Assembly (NCBI RefSeq): GCF_001544515.1
Contig: NZ_FCOL02000026.1
Location: 1-64,000 of the forward strand
Length of the DNA stretch: 64,000 nt
DNA from: Caballeronia terrestris
Lineage (GTDB): Bacteria > Pseudomonadota > Gammaproteobacteria > Burkholderiales > Burkholderiaceae
Reading direction: 5' to 3'
The translations under genes were made by a program, and so were the position numbers. The notes under the pieces were generated by a model. The model had not been told where the DNA came from and made no database searches. It worked only from the letters and a program-made list of their open reading frames with translations. This document shows positions 28,743 to 37,057 of the stretch, in pieces (positions within the stretch are counted from its first letter, which is position 1; every line of letters begins with the position of its first letter).

Positions 28743-29107
28743 GGGAAAGGTGAGTTTGAACAGACCGGACGGACGATACGCCATTCGGCCATGCGGCGCC
28801 AAAAAGGCTCGCGGAGTTTATCAAGTGTCCACACAGAAGGACTTACCGAAAGGCGCAGCGGACGGCTCGGGAAAGGCCGTGCGACGGTTTCAAGTGTCTG
28901 ATTTTGAATGACAAAATTCGTGGAATGGTTCGCATCGCCGAGAGAAGGCTTTTCCGAAGCGGATTCTGGCGTTTTCGTCAGCAAGTTCTTCACAGAGTTA
29001 TCCACAGGCTGTGAATGGCGTACGCGCCGTTGCGGCGACTGGCGTCCATGGCGCTCGCGCGCTAGAGTGCCGGGTTCAAGACCACCGCTTTAAGGAGATC
29101 CCCGCCG
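28743..29107. other. Divergent intergenic region between xseA and the lpxK leader
   Basis: About 365 bases with no supported gene. It contains one consensus DnaA box, TTATCCACA, at 28998-29006, and a TAGAGT -10-like element near 29063-29068 that could serve the lpxK operon. A single DnaA box is weak evidence for DnaA control and is not an origin. Confidence 0.5.
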
Positions 29108-29164
29108 ATGCAGAACCCGTCGCGCTTCGTCCTCGCTTCTGGCGAAAAGTCGGTCCATGTCTGA
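29108..29164 (+). CDS. Candidate 18-codon upstream ORF coupled to lpxK
   Basis: ATG at 29108 follows a strong AAGGAG (29092-29097) with a 10-base spacer and encodes MQNPSRFVLASGEKSVHV before TGA at 29162-29164. The stop overlaps the lpxK ATG (29157) by 8 bases. The lpxK start itself has only GAAAAG upstream and no recognisable ribosome site. The arrangement suggests that ribosomes finishing this leader re-initiate at lpxK. It is a reading of sequence signals only; the peptide has no recognised family. Confidence 0.5.
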   Translation: MQNPSRFVLASGEKSVHV

Positions 29165-30173
29165 TTTCAAGCCGCCGATCGAAAACTTCTTCGCGCGCGA
29201 ATGGCGCACGCGCGGCTGGGTCGCGTGGGCGCTCACGCCGTTCGCTTGCCTCTTCGGCGCCGTCGCCGCGACGCGCCGCGCGCTCTTCGAACTCGGTTGG
29301 ATCAAGCGGGTGGACGTGGGCGTGCCGGTCGTGATCGTCGGCAATGTAACCGTCGGAGGGACCGGCAAGACGCCGACCGTAATCGCGCTCGTCGAGGCGC
29401 TGCGGGCGGCGGGCTTCCAGCCGGGCGTGGTGTCGCGCGGCTACGGCGCGAAGGTCGACCAGGCGACGAGCGTCACGCCGACGAGCTTGCCCGACAAGGT
29501 CGGCGACGAGCCGCTGCTCATCGCACGCCGCACGCACGCGCCGGTGTTCGTGTGCCCGGACCGCGTCGCCGCGGCTCAAGCGCTGCTGAAAGCGAACCCG
29601 TCGGTGGACGTAATCGTGAGCGACGACGGCCTTCAGCACTACCGCCTCTCCCGCGCGTTCGAACTCGTCGTCTTCGACGACCGTCTCGGCGGCAACAACT
29701 TCCTGCTTCCGGCGGGCCCGTTGCGCGAGCCGATGTCGCGCCGCCGCGATGCGACGCTCATCAACAGCCCATACGAGCGCACCCTGCCGCCGTGGCCGAA
29801 CACGTTCCCGCTCGACCTCCAATCCGGCGATGCGTGGCTCCTCGACGATCCCACCGTGCGCCGGCCGCTGGCGCAGTTCGCGGGCGAGCGCGTCGTGGCG
29901 GCGGCGGGCATCGGATCGCCCGAGCGTTTCTTCGCGACGCTGCGCGCGGCGGGCATCACGCCGGCGACGCGCGCGTTCCCCGATCACTACTCGTACCAGG
30001 ACAATCCGTTCGCCGGCATCGACGCCGATTCGATCCTGATCACCGAGAAGGATGCAGTAAAATTCGGGGCCTGGCGTGACGCGCGGATCTGGGTCGTTCC
30101 GGTCGAAGCCGTGCTGAAGCCCCGCCTCATCGCTCTAGTTGTGGAGAAACTCCGTGGACGCACGCCTGCTTGA
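29157..30173 (+). CDS. lpxK: Tetraacyldisaccharide 4'-kinase
   Basis: Inner-membrane-associated kinase that phosphorylates the 4' position of the lipid A precursor. The 338-residue protein has an N-terminal hydrophobic helix (WALTPFACLFGAVAATRRALF), a Walker A GNVTVGGTGKTPTV near residue 62, and later family blocks VSRGYGAK, VIVSDDGLQHYRL and AFPDHYSYQD. The first available start is ATG 29157, which lacks its own ribosome site (see the upstream ORF). It heads an lpxK-trm112-kdsB envelope operon; its 3' end overlaps the next gene by 20 bases. Confidence 0.95.
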   Translation: MSDFKPPIENFFAREWRTRGWVAWALTPFACLFGAVAATRRALFELGWIKRVDVGVPVVIVGNVTVGGTGKTPTVIALVEALRAAGFQPGVVSRGYGAKVDQATSVTPTSLPDKVGDEPLLIARRTHAPVFVCPDRVAAAQALLKANPSVDVIVSDDGLQHYRLSRAFELVVFDDRLGGNNFLLPAGPLREPMSRRRDATLINSPYERTLPPWPNTFPLDLQSGDAWLLDDPTVRRPLAQFAGERVVAAAGIGSPERFFATLRAAGITPATRAFPDHYSYQDNPFAGIDADSILITEKDAVKFGAWRDARIWVVPVEAVLKPRLIALVVEKLRGRTPA

Positions 30174-30360
30174 AATCCTCGTCTGCCCGATCTGCAAGGG
30201 CCCGCTCACTTACGATCGCGCGGCGCAGGAGCTCATCTGCAGCGCGGACAAGCTCGCGTACCCGATCCGCGACGGCATTCCCGTGATGCTCGCCGAGGAA
30301 GCGCGGCAGACGGTTGAAGGCACGCCCGTCGAGCCGATCAAGCCCGCCAGCGGCAACTGA
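30154..30360 (+). CDS. Trm112/YcaR family small zinc-ribbon-like protein
   Basis: 68-residue protein with the family pattern LLEILVCPICKGPL, LICSADKLAYPIRDGIPVML. Two of the usual cysteine positions (CPIC) are present and a third in the LICS segment. In other organisms Trm112 proteins activate methyltransferases; the bacterial YcaR role is uncertain, though the gene is nearly always between lpxK and kdsB. I place the start at GTG 30154 (VDARLLEIL), with GGAGA upstream, overlapping lpxK by 20 bases. Confidence 0.9.
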   Translation: MDARLLEILVCPICKGPLTYDRAAQELICSADKLAYPIRDGIPVMLAEEARQTVEGTPVEPIKPASGN

Positions 30361-30372
30361 GATTTATCCGCG

Positions 30373-31170
30373 ATGACCGCCGCCCCGTCCTTCGTCGCCG
30401 TCATTCCGGCGCGCCTTGCGTCCACGCGCCTGCCGAACAAGCCGCTTGCCGACATCGGCGGCAAGCCGATGGTCGTGCGCGTCGCCGAGCGCGCGCGGCT
30501 TTCGGGCGCGCAGCAGGTTCTGATCGCGACCGATTCACCGCGCGTCGTGGACGTGGCGAACGAGCATGGCGTCGAAGTGCTGTTGACGCGCGCCGATCAC
30601 CCCACGGGCACGGACCGCCTCGCCGAAGTCGCGACGCATTTCGGCTGGAGCGACGACACCATCGTCGTCAACGTTCAGGGCGACGAGCCGCTCATCGATC
30701 CGCAACTCGTACGCGATGTCGCGACGCATCTCGCGTCGCATCCGTCGTGCGCGATCGCGACCGCGGCGCACCCGATCCACGATCCCGCCGACGTCTTCAG
30801 CCCGAACGTCGTGAAGGTCGTGCTCGATGCACGAAGCGTCGCGCTCTACTTCTCGCGCGCGCCGATTCCGTGGTCGCGCGATGCGTGGCAGCCGCACTGG
30901 CCCGATGTCGGCGCGCTCGCAACGCTGCCCGCCGTGCCGCCGAACGTGCTGCGCCACATCGGTCTCTATGCGTATCGGGCAAAATTCCTGCGCGTCTACC
31001 CGACGCTCGCGCAGGCGCCGATCGAAGAAGCCGAAGCGCTCGAACAACTGCGCGCGATGTGGCATGGCGAGCGCATCGCGGTGCTCGTGACGAACGACGC
31101 GCCGCCGCCAGGCGTAGATACCCCCGCCGATCTCGCGCGCGTCCAGGCGCTTTTCAGCAGCGGAAACTGA
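30373..31170 (+). CDS. kdsB: 3-deoxy-manno-octulosonate cytidylyltransferase
   Basis: CMP-Kdo synthetase, which activates Kdo for the lipopolysaccharide inner core. The 265-residue protein has the nucleotide-binding start VAVIPARLASTRLPNKPL, then VNVQGDEPLIDPQLV and IGLYAYRAKFLR. It follows the Trm112 gene after 12 bases, completing a lipid A/Kdo operon that begins with lpxK. No sharp terminator separates it from adk, which has a 332-base leader. Confidence 0.96.
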   Translation: MTAAPSFVAVIPARLASTRLPNKPLADIGGKPMVVRVAERARLSGAQQVLIATDSPRVVDVANEHGVEVLLTRADHPTGTDRLAEVATHFGWSDDTIVVNVQGDEPLIDPQLVRDVATHLASHPSCAIATAAHPIHDPADVFSPNVVKVVLDARSVALYFSRAPIPWSRDAWQPHWPDVGALATLPAVPPNVLRHIGLYAYRAKFLRVYPTLAQAPIEEAEALEQLRAMWHGERIAVLVTNDAPPPGVDTPADLARVQALFSSGN

Positions 31171-31502
31171 ACCGGCGAACGCTTCGCGAAGGGCGCAAAA
31201 GAAGCGCTCCAACCGCGCAATTCCGCGCCTTCACGCAACTCGTGTAAACCCCCGCTCTCGCCCGGATAACGGGCATCACAGCCGTTTTTTAGCGGCCGCG
31301 ATTATGACTAGCCGTGGCATAATCAAGCGATTAGCGCGAGCCATCCGGTCAGCGCCACGCTCAACTTTGCGCCGCTGTCGACTAGTGCCGCGCCGTCTCT
31401 CCGACCGGCTGCGCCCATGTTCCCGACGCCGCACGAGCGTGCATCGCCGGATGCTACTTAAGCCTCGCGGCGCAGGTTTCAAATCGATTCGGAGATATCA
31501 CC
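31171..31502. other. Intergenic region between kdsB and adk
   Basis: 332 bases without a supported gene. It should contain the adk promoter; a CATAAT element at 31318-31323 could be a -10, but no convincing -35 is at the right distance. A GGAG ribosome site at its end serves adk. Confidence 0.45.
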
Positions 31503-32165
31503 ATGCGGTTGATCCTGTTGGGCGCGCCCGGCGCGGGCAAAGGAACCCAGGCAAACTTCATCAAGGAAAAGTTCGGCATTCCGCAGATCTCGACGGGCGA
31601 CATGCTGCGCGCCGCCGTCAAGGCCGGTTCGCCGCTCGGCGTCGAAGCGAAGCGCTTCATGGACGCCGGCGAACTCGTTCCGGACACGCTCATCATCAAT
31701 CTCGTGAGGGAACGCCTGCAGCAACCGGACTGCGCGAACGGCTATCTGTTCGACGGCTTCCCGCGCACGCTGCCGCAAGCCGAAGCGATGAAGGACGCGG
31801 GCGTCGCGATCGACTACGTGCTCGAAATCGACGTTCCGTTCGACGAAATCATCCTGCGAATGAGCGGCCGCCGCGTGCATGCGGCATCAGGTCGCACGTA
31901 TCACGTCAAGTTCAATCCGCCGAAGAGCGACATGCTCGACGACGTCACTGGCGAGCCGCTGATCCAGCGCGACGACGACAAGGAAGAGACCGTGAAGAAG
32001 CGGCTCGACGTGTACGTCGCGCAGACGAAGCCGCTCATCGAGTACTACAACACGTGGGCACAGCACGGCGACGCGAGCGGGCTGAAGGCGCCGGCGTATC
32101 GCAAGATTTCGGGCCTCGGTACCGTCGACGATATTCGCGCGCGCGTGTTCGAAGCGTTGAAGTAA
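31503..32165 (+). CDS. adk: Adenylate kinase
   Basis: Interconverts AMP and ATP with two ADP. The 220-residue protein is a long-type kinase: P-loop GAPGAGKGTQA at residue 7, the AMP-site STGDMLRAAV, the DGFPRTLPQAEAM motif, and a LID segment GRRVHAASGRTYHVKFNPPK that lacks the four zinc cysteines, as in E. coli. It is monocistronic and ends in a strong terminator. Confidence 0.97.
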   Translation: MRLILLGAPGAGKGTQANFIKEKFGIPQISTGDMLRAAVKAGSPLGVEAKRFMDAGELVPDTLIINLVRERLQQPDCANGYLFDGFPRTLPQAEAMKDAGVAIDYVLEIDVPFDEIILRMSGRRVHAASGRTYHVKFNPPKSDMLDDVTGEPLIQRDDDKEETVKKRLDVYVAQTKPLIEYYNTWAQHGDASGLKAPAYRKISGLGTVDDIRARVFEALK

Positions 32166-32193
32166 GCGCGCTCGCTGCGTCAAGCGGCACTCG

Positions 32194-32222
32194 AAACCCG
32201 CTCCCTCGTGAGCGGGTTTTTT
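32194..32222 (+). terminator. Rho-independent terminator of adk
   Basis: AAACCCGCT (32194-32202) and AGCGGGTTT (32211-32219) pair around CCCTCGTG, followed by a T-run. Confidence 0.9.
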
Positions 32223-32283
32223 CGTTTATAACGCAGCGGCTACAATCGATCGGCTCAAAAACGCAGACACAAAGGAGTGAGAC

Positions 32284-33042
32284 ATGGAGATTCAAGGCAA
32301 CGTTTTTCTGATCACCGGCGGTGCGTCGGGACTCGGCGCGGCGACCGCGCGGCTCGTGACCGAACACGGCGGCAAGGCCGTCCTCGCCGACATGAACGAA
32401 GCGGCAGGCGAGGCGCTCGCGAGAGAACTCGGCGGTGTCTTCGTCAAATGCGACGTGAGCCAGGAAGCCGACGGTCAGCGCGCCGTCGAAGCCGCGACGC
32501 AACTCGGCACGCTGCGCGGGCTCGTGAACTGCGCGGGGGTCGCACCGGCGTCGAAGACGGTCGGACGTGACGGCCCGCACCCGCTCGACCTGTTCGCGAA
32601 GACCATCGCCGTCAATCTCATCGGCACGTTCAACATGATCCGGCTCGCGGCGACGGCGATGTCGAGGAACGAGCCGACCGCGGCCGGCGAACGCGGCGTG
32701 ATCGTAAGCACGGCATCGGTCGCGGCGTTCGACGGGCAGGTCGGCCAGGCTGCCTATGCCGCGTCGAAGAGCGGCGTCGCGGGCATGACGCTGCCGATCG
32801 CTCGCGACCTCTCGCGCAACGCGATCCGCGTGATGACGATCGCGCCCGGCATCTTCGAGACGCCGATGCTGCTCGGCATGCCGCAGGACGTGCAGGACGC
32901 GCTCGGCGCGATGGTGCCGTTTCCGCCGAGACTCGGGAAGCCGGCGGAGTTCGCGATGCTCGTCAAGCAGATCTTCGATAACCCTATGCTCAATGGCGAA
33001 GTGATTCGTCTCGATGGCGCGATCCGGATGCAGCCGAAATAA
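32284..33042 (+). CDS. SDR family oxidoreductase, 3-hydroxyacyl-CoA dehydrogenase type 2-like
   Basis: 252-residue short-chain dehydrogenase. The Rossmann glycine motif TGGASGLGAAT (about residue 11), NAG-equivalent NCAGVAP, catalytic Ser in STASVAAFDG and YAASKSG (Tyr/Lys about 158/162) are all present. The overall sequence resembles the HSD17B10-like 3-hydroxyacyl-CoA dehydrogenases acting in branched-chain amino acid and fatty acid breakdown, but the substrate is inferred. AAGGAG precedes the ATG. The gene is alone between two terminators. Confidence 0.88.
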   Translation: MEIQGNVFLITGGASGLGAATARLVTEHGGKAVLADMNEAAGEALARELGGVFVKCDVSQEADGQRAVEAATQLGTLRGLVNCAGVAPASKTVGRDGPHPLDLFAKTIAVNLIGTFNMIRLAATAMSRNEPTAAGERGVIVSTASVAAFDGQVGQAAYAASKSGVAGMTLPIARDLSRNAIRVMTIAPGIFETPMLLGMPQDVQDALGAMVPFPPRLGKPAEFAMLVKQIFDNPMLNGEVIRLDGAIRMQPK

Positions 33043-33064
33043 GGCGTTTGCGGACGCTGAAAGC

Positions 33065-33097
33065 AAAACGGCGGCCTTTTTACAGGCCGCCGTTTTT
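33065..33097. terminator. Bidirectional terminator between the SDR gene and sirB1
   Basis: AAAACGGCGGCCT (33065-33077) pairs with AGGCCGCCGTTTT (33084-33096). A-run and T-run flank the stem, so it can end transcription from both convergent genes; it touches the last codon of the minus-strand gene. Confidence 0.88.
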
Positions 33098-33942
33098 CAA
33101 TCGCCGTTGTGCTGGGTTCGCTGCCGCAACTCGTGCAGTTCGGTTTCAACCACTGTCGCGTCTTCCGCGTCGGGCCGGTCGTCGAGGTAGCGCTGCAAAT
33201 CCTCTAGCGCTGGCCGCAAATAATCGAGCCGCGCATACGCGAATCCACGATCGCGCACTTCTTCGATGCTCTCCGGCAGCAGAATCACGAGCCGCTGCTG
33301 CACCGCGAGCAGCCGCTGCCAGCGTTCCGTCTGCAAATACACGCTTTTCAGGTTGCGCAGCATCCGCGCGACGATTTCCCGCCGCGTCGCCGGTTGCAGC
33401 AGCATGCGCAGCGCGCTCCCGAGCGATTCGCCGACGCGCTGCACGTACGGCTCCAGCATCTCCACCATCTGCGATTCGGACAGCGAGTGGCCGGTGGTCG
33501 GATCGAGCATCACGTCGCCGTCGGGCGTCGTCACGCGCAGCAGGAAATGTCCCGGAAACGACACGCCGCGGACCGGAATTCCGAGTTGCTCGGCCATCTC
33601 CAGATACACGACGGCGAGCGATATCGGAATCCCGCGCCGGCGCTTCAGCACGATGTTGATGTGGCTGTTGTCGGGATCGTAATAGTCGTTGAGGTTGCTC
33701 GTGAAGCCGAGCTCGCGGAAAAAATAGCGATTGAGCACGCCGACTTTCTGCTTGATGTCGGCGTCGTCGGGCATGCGGCGGCGCACGCGCACGACGAGTT
33801 CATCGACTTCAGCCAGCACGCCCTGCATGTCGAGATCGGGATAGGCGTCCTGCGCGAGTGACAAAGCAGACTCAGTGAGCGGAAAACTCTCGTCTTCCGC
33901 CACGAGCGAGCTGAAATAGTCGAGGATGCGCGTTGTCGTCAT
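33097..33942 (-). CDS. SirB1 family protein (transglutaminase-like and TPR)
   Basis: 281-residue cytosolic protein of uncertain function. The N-terminal two thirds form the SirB1/transglutaminase-like domain, with LNRYFFRELGF, RRRGIPISLAVVYLEMAEQLG and VSFPGHFLLRV; the last 100 residues contain TPR-like helices (RWQRLLAVQQRLVILLPES, YARLDYLRPALEDLQRYL). The start ATG at 33942 overlaps the murJ stop by 4 bases (ATGA), so it is translationally coupled to murJ. A longer frame reaching upstream is only the shadow of murJ. Confidence 0.88.
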   Translation of the reverse strand: MTTTRILDYFSSLVAEDESFPLTESALSLAQDAYPDLDMQGVLAEVDELVVRVRRRMPDDADIKQKVGVLNRYFFRELGFTSNLNDYYDPDNSHINIVLKRRRGIPISLAVVYLEMAEQLGIPVRGVSFPGHFLLRVTTPDGDVMLDPTTGHSLSESQMVEMLEPYVQRVGESLGSALRMLLQPATRREIVARMLRNLKSVYLQTERWQRLLAVQQRLVILLPESIEEVRDRGFAYARLDYLRPALEDLQRYLDDRPDAEDATVVETELHELRQRTQHNGD

Positions 33943-35492
33943 CAAAGCGTTCGCCTTCGGAAATACGCGTATTTGAAGCCCATCGCGGAGAGCATACCGA
34001 AATATAGCGCGGCAAACAGGACGAGGCTCGCTCCGAGCAGCGCAATTCGTTCGAGCGGCGCGGCGCGCATGCCGATCCAGTCGAAATTCGCGGACACCCA
34101 ATGCATCACGCCCGCAAGCACGAGACACGCGCCCAGCAACTGCGCGAAAAAGCGCGTCCATCCCGCGGACGGCTGGTAGATCCCGCGCTTTCGCAAGCCG
34201 ATGAAAAGCAGCATCGCGTTGGCGAGCGCGCCGAGCCCGATCGACAACGTCAGGCCCGCGTGCGAGAAGATCGGCACGAAAATGTAGTTGCTGACCTGCG
34301 TCATGATCAGTACGCCGATCGCGATCTTCACCGGCGTCTTGATGTCCTGCTTCGCGTAGAAGCCGGGCGCGAGAATCTTGATCAGGATCAAGCCGACCAG
34401 CCCGATGCCATACGCCGAAAGCGCGCGCGCGACCATCACGACGGAATTCGCATCGAATCTTCCGTAGTGGAAAAGCGTCGCGGTGAGCGGCTGGGCGAAG
34501 AAGAACAGCGCGACGGCGCTCGGCGCGGCCAGCAGGAAGGTGATGCGCAGGCCCCAGTCGAGGAGCGCCGAGTACTCGACGGGATTCGCATCGACGTGCG
34601 CTTTCGACAAGCTCGGCAACAGGATCGTCCCGAGCGCCGCGCCGAGGAGCGCGGTCGGGAATTCCATCAGGCGGTCGGCGTAGTTGATCCACGAGACGGC
34701 GCCCTGCCCGATCTGCGACGCGATATTCGTGTTGATGATGAGGCTCAACTGCCCGACCGAGACCGCGAACGTCGCAGGCACCATCTTCGCGAGCACACGC
34801 TTCACGCCCGGATGCCGCAGCGCGCGAAAGAAATTCAGCCCGATGCGCGGGATCATGTCGATTTTCTTCAGCCCCGGCAGCTGCACGAGAAACTGCAGCA
34901 ACCCGCCGACGATCACCGCATACGCCAGCGCGAACACCGGCACTTTCAGGTGCGGCGCGACGAATACGGCCGCCGCGATGAACGCCACGTTCAGCAGTAC
35001 CGGCGCAAACGCGGGCAGCGAGAACTGCTTGTACGTATTGAGCACACCGGACGCGAGCGTCGTCAGCGAGATGAAGATGATGTACGGGAACATGATCCGC
35101 GTCATCGATACCGCGAGGACGTAGGCCTGTCCGTCGTGCTTCAAGCCGGACGCGACCGCGAACACGACCCACGACGCCCCGGCCACGCCCGCGAGCGACA
35201 GCACGGCGAGGCCCCAGGCGAGCACGGTCGACATCGCATCGACGAGGGCCTTGGTCGGATCGTGGCCTTCGCTGTTCTTGAACTCGGCGAGGATCGGCAC
35301 AAAGGCCTGCGCGAACGCACCCTCGGCCGACAACCGCCGCAGCAGATTCGGGATTCGGAAGGCGACGTAGAATGCGTCGGTGTATTGGCTGGCGCCGAAG
35401 GCTCGGGCAATCAGCGTTTCGCGGACCAGGCCGGTCACGCGCGACAGCAGCGTGAAGCCGCTGACCGTCAGTAGGGCGCGGAATAGATTCAT
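33942..35492 (-). CDS. murJ: Lipid II flippase MurJ
   Basis: 516-residue membrane protein that flips lipid II across the inner membrane for peptidoglycan synthesis. It carries the MviN/MurJ pattern: TLLSRVTGLVRETLIARAFG at the N-terminus, FRIPNLLRRLSAEGAFAQAF, and about fourteen hydrophobic segments. It is essential in most proteobacteria. It heads a two-gene unit with sirB1 and diverges from rpsT, a conserved beta-proteobacterial order. Confidence 0.95.
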   Translation of the reverse strand: MNLFRALLTVSGFTLLSRVTGLVRETLIARAFGASQYTDAFYVAFRIPNLLRRLSAEGAFAQAFVPILAEFKNSEGHDPTKALVDAMSTVLAWGLAVLSLAGVAGASWVVFAVASGLKHDGQAYVLAVSMTRIMFPYIIFISLTTLASGVLNTYKQFSLPAFAPVLLNVAFIAAAVFVAPHLKVPVFALAYAVIVGGLLQFLVQLPGLKKIDMIPRIGLNFFRALRHPGVKRVLAKMVPATFAVSVGQLSLIINTNIASQIGQGAVSWINYADRLMEFPTALLGAALGTILLPSLSKAHVDANPVEYSALLDWGLRITFLLAAPSAVALFFFAQPLTATLFHYGRFDANSVVMVARALSAYGIGLVGLILIKILAPGFYAKQDIKTPVKIAIGVLIMTQVSNYIFVPIFSHAGLTLSIGLGALANAMLLFIGLRKRGIYQPSAGWTRFFAQLLGACLVLAGVMHWVSANFDWIGMRAAPLERIALLGASLVLFAALYFGMLSAMGFKYAYFRRRTL

Positions 35493-35603
35493 GGGGCGCT
35501 TATTATACGGGCGGCGCTCGGACCATTCCGATTGGCGGGATGCAAAGGCGCGCTTTGGGTCTGCTCCCGATTGGCTCTAGAGAAGCACCCGCCCAATCCG
35601 AAC

Positions 35604-35633
35604 TTGTCACATCTCGTATTTCATTGCTATAAT
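35604..35633 (+). promoter_or_regulatory. Sigma-70 promoter of rpsT
   Basis: TTGTCA at 35604-35609 and a perfect TATAAT at 35628-35633 with an 18-base spacer. It is the strongest promoter match I saw in the window, as expected for a ribosomal protein gene. Confidence 0.75.
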
Positions 35634-35749
35634 CGCCGGTTTCGAAGCTCCGCAAAGGCAGCTTCACGTCTTTTTTCGACGATTTTTGCGCTCCCGGGCA
35701 ATCGTTCCCGTGAGTTCTGATCAAATGCAGCGCGTAGGAAACACCCTCG

Positions 35750-35766
35750 TCTGGCCTGCGGCCAGA
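35750..35766 (+). promoter_or_regulatory. Leader hairpin upstream of rpsT
   Basis: TCTGGCC, TGC loop, GGCCAGA: a perfect 7-bp stem in the rpsT leader, 66 bases before the ATG. S20 represses its own translation in enterobacteria through leader features; whether this hairpin takes part is inference. Confidence 0.45.
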
Positions 35767-35832
35767 GCAGTAGCGGGAGGGCTGAACACTCGCTGAAACA
35801 AGTAAACAGCAGGAACAGGATAAGGAACCGTC

Positions 35833-36114
35833 ATGGCAAATACCGCACAAGCTCGCAAGCGCGCCCGTCAGGCCGCCAAAGCCAACTCGCACAACTCGGC
35901 ACTGCGCTCGAAGTTCCGCACTGCCATCAAGGCAGTTCGCAAGGCAATCGATGCCGGCGACCAAGCCAAGGCTGCCGAACTGTACAAGACGTCGGTCAAG
36001 ACGATCGACATCATCGCCGACAAGAAAATCGTTCACAAGAACAAGGCCGCTCGTCACAAGAGCCGCCTGGCTGCAGCCATTAAGGGTCTGCAGGCTCCGG
36101 CCGCAGCTCAGTAA
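35833..36114 (+). CDS. rpsT: 30S ribosomal protein S20
   Basis: 93-residue basic helical protein that binds 16S rRNA. It shows the family core: MANTAQARKRARQ, NSALRSKFRTAIKAVRKAI, and KTIDIIADKKIVHKNKAARHKSRL. An AAGGA ribosome site precedes the ATG. Slightly longer than the E. coli protein through an alanine-rich C-terminus. It is monocistronic, with its own strong promoter and terminator. Confidence 0.98.
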   Translation: MANTAQARKRARQAAKANSHNSALRSKFRTAIKAVRKAIDAGDQAKAAELYKTSVKTIDIIADKKIVHKNKAARHKSRLAAAIKGLQAPAAAQ

Positions 36115-36206
36115 TTCCGGCTCGCTGCCGGCTGGATCGGCCGCCTTTGCTGGCGGCATCGGCATCCGGTCGGCTGCTGCTTCCTGTTTCCGCTGCTGCA
36201 GCACAC

Positions 36207-36234
36207 AAAAAAGCCCGCTTACGCGGGCTTTTTT
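36207..36234 (+). terminator. Rho-independent terminator of rpsT
   Basis: AAAAAAGCCCGC (36207-36218), loop TTAC, GCGGGCTTTTTT (36223-36234). The A-run on the other side means it could also stop the minus-strand DUF3579 gene. Confidence 0.93.
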
Positions 36235-36263
36235 GCTGTCTGGCGCCCGATTAGCTGCCGTTC

Positions 36264-36596
36264 TCAGCCTTGCTTCGTCTGCGTGCCGTGATGCGCCGGC
36301 AATTCGCACGCCTCGGTGACGAGCAAATCGTTGTCCTTCGCGAAGTTCAGGACGAAATCGAAGGCCATCGGCTCGATATCGCGCAGCCGCGAGTCGAGGA
36401 TTACGGTCTTCACGTCGCCGAGCAGCGTCGGGCGCACGTACACGGAGTATTGCAGGCGGGCATTCGGCCCCCTCGCTCCCGGACCGAACGCCGACATCAC
36501 GCCACAAAGACGCTCGCACCAGTCGCTTGGCCGAAAAGTCTTTCCGTTCTTGGTGACGCCTTGAATGAAGTACTCGGTTGGGGTTGCTTCGGCCAT
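36264..36596 (-). CDS. DUF3579 family protein
   Basis: 110-residue cytosolic protein of unknown function, from ATG 36596 (MAEATPTEYFIQG). It has the family segments GVTKNGKTFRPSDWCERLCG, LQYSVYVRPTLLGDVKTVILD and the C-terminal LNFAKDNDLLV. A longer frame to 36644 adds a basic, unlikely N-terminus. DUF3579 genes sit next to argF in many beta-proteobacteria, as here, but a functional link is not known. Confidence 0.85.
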   Translation of the reverse strand: MAEATPTEYFIQGVTKNGKTFRPSDWCERLCGVMSAFGPGARGPNARLQYSVYVRPTLLGDVKTVILDSRLRDIEPMAFDFVLNFAKDNDLLVTEACELPAHHGTQTKQG

Positions 36597-37057
36597 GTAG
36601 GAATACCTGTTTGACGGCCGGCTGAGGCGCCGGCGTACGCGCATGCGTGACGCGTGAGCCGCATCGGCCGAACGGCGTCGAATACGGCTTTCGCGGTGTT
36701 GAATCGTGCTCTGACTGCCCGGCTCGCTTCAGGATTCGACCGTGACGATCGATCGTGAAACCTGCGTGTCACACGCGATTTTCGCGCGGCGAATTGCGTC
36801 TGCGAACGCGCGTCGAAAGCGGCCAGATGTTGCGGATCTGTCAAAAAAACCATCGGGATTATACCGTAGCGGCCCCTGTCCCGCAGTGCACACAAAATGC
36901 CGCATCCTCGCCCGGAAAGCCGCTCGGCCGCGCCGGCTGGCCTTTTGGCCAACTCGTCAAACGTTGCGAAATCCTTTATGCTCAAAAGTGATACCACCAA
37001 CGACGGCGGCGCCGTCCGGCTCACTTCGGGCCGGGTCGAAGCCGCCGTATGCGTTTC
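36597..37057. other. Divergent intergenic region between the DUF3579 gene and argF
   Basis: 461 bases with no supported gene; reading frames that cross it lack family resemblance. It must contain both promoters. I saw no ARG-box-like palindrome that I would defend. Confidence 0.45.

Larger units (their letters stand above)
35493..35832. other. Divergent murJ-rpsT intergenic region with rpsT leader
   Basis: 340 bases. It contains the rpsT promoter (35604-35633) and a leader of about 190 bases with a perfect hairpin at 35750-35766. I saw no gene. The murJ promoter must lie in its left part but I could not place it. Confidence 0.55.

Noticed and set aside
27303..28901. A 532-codon frame antisense to xseA
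   Set aside because: Covered by the well-supported xseA gene; composition is that of a shadow frame.
28739..29005. A frame beginning at the DnaA box upstream of xseA
   Set aside because: Its GTG start is the DnaA box itself and the product has no resemblance to a known family.
28998..29006. Replication origin
   Set aside because: Only one consensus DnaA box is present, with no AT-rich unwinding element and no dnaA, dnaN or gidA nearby.
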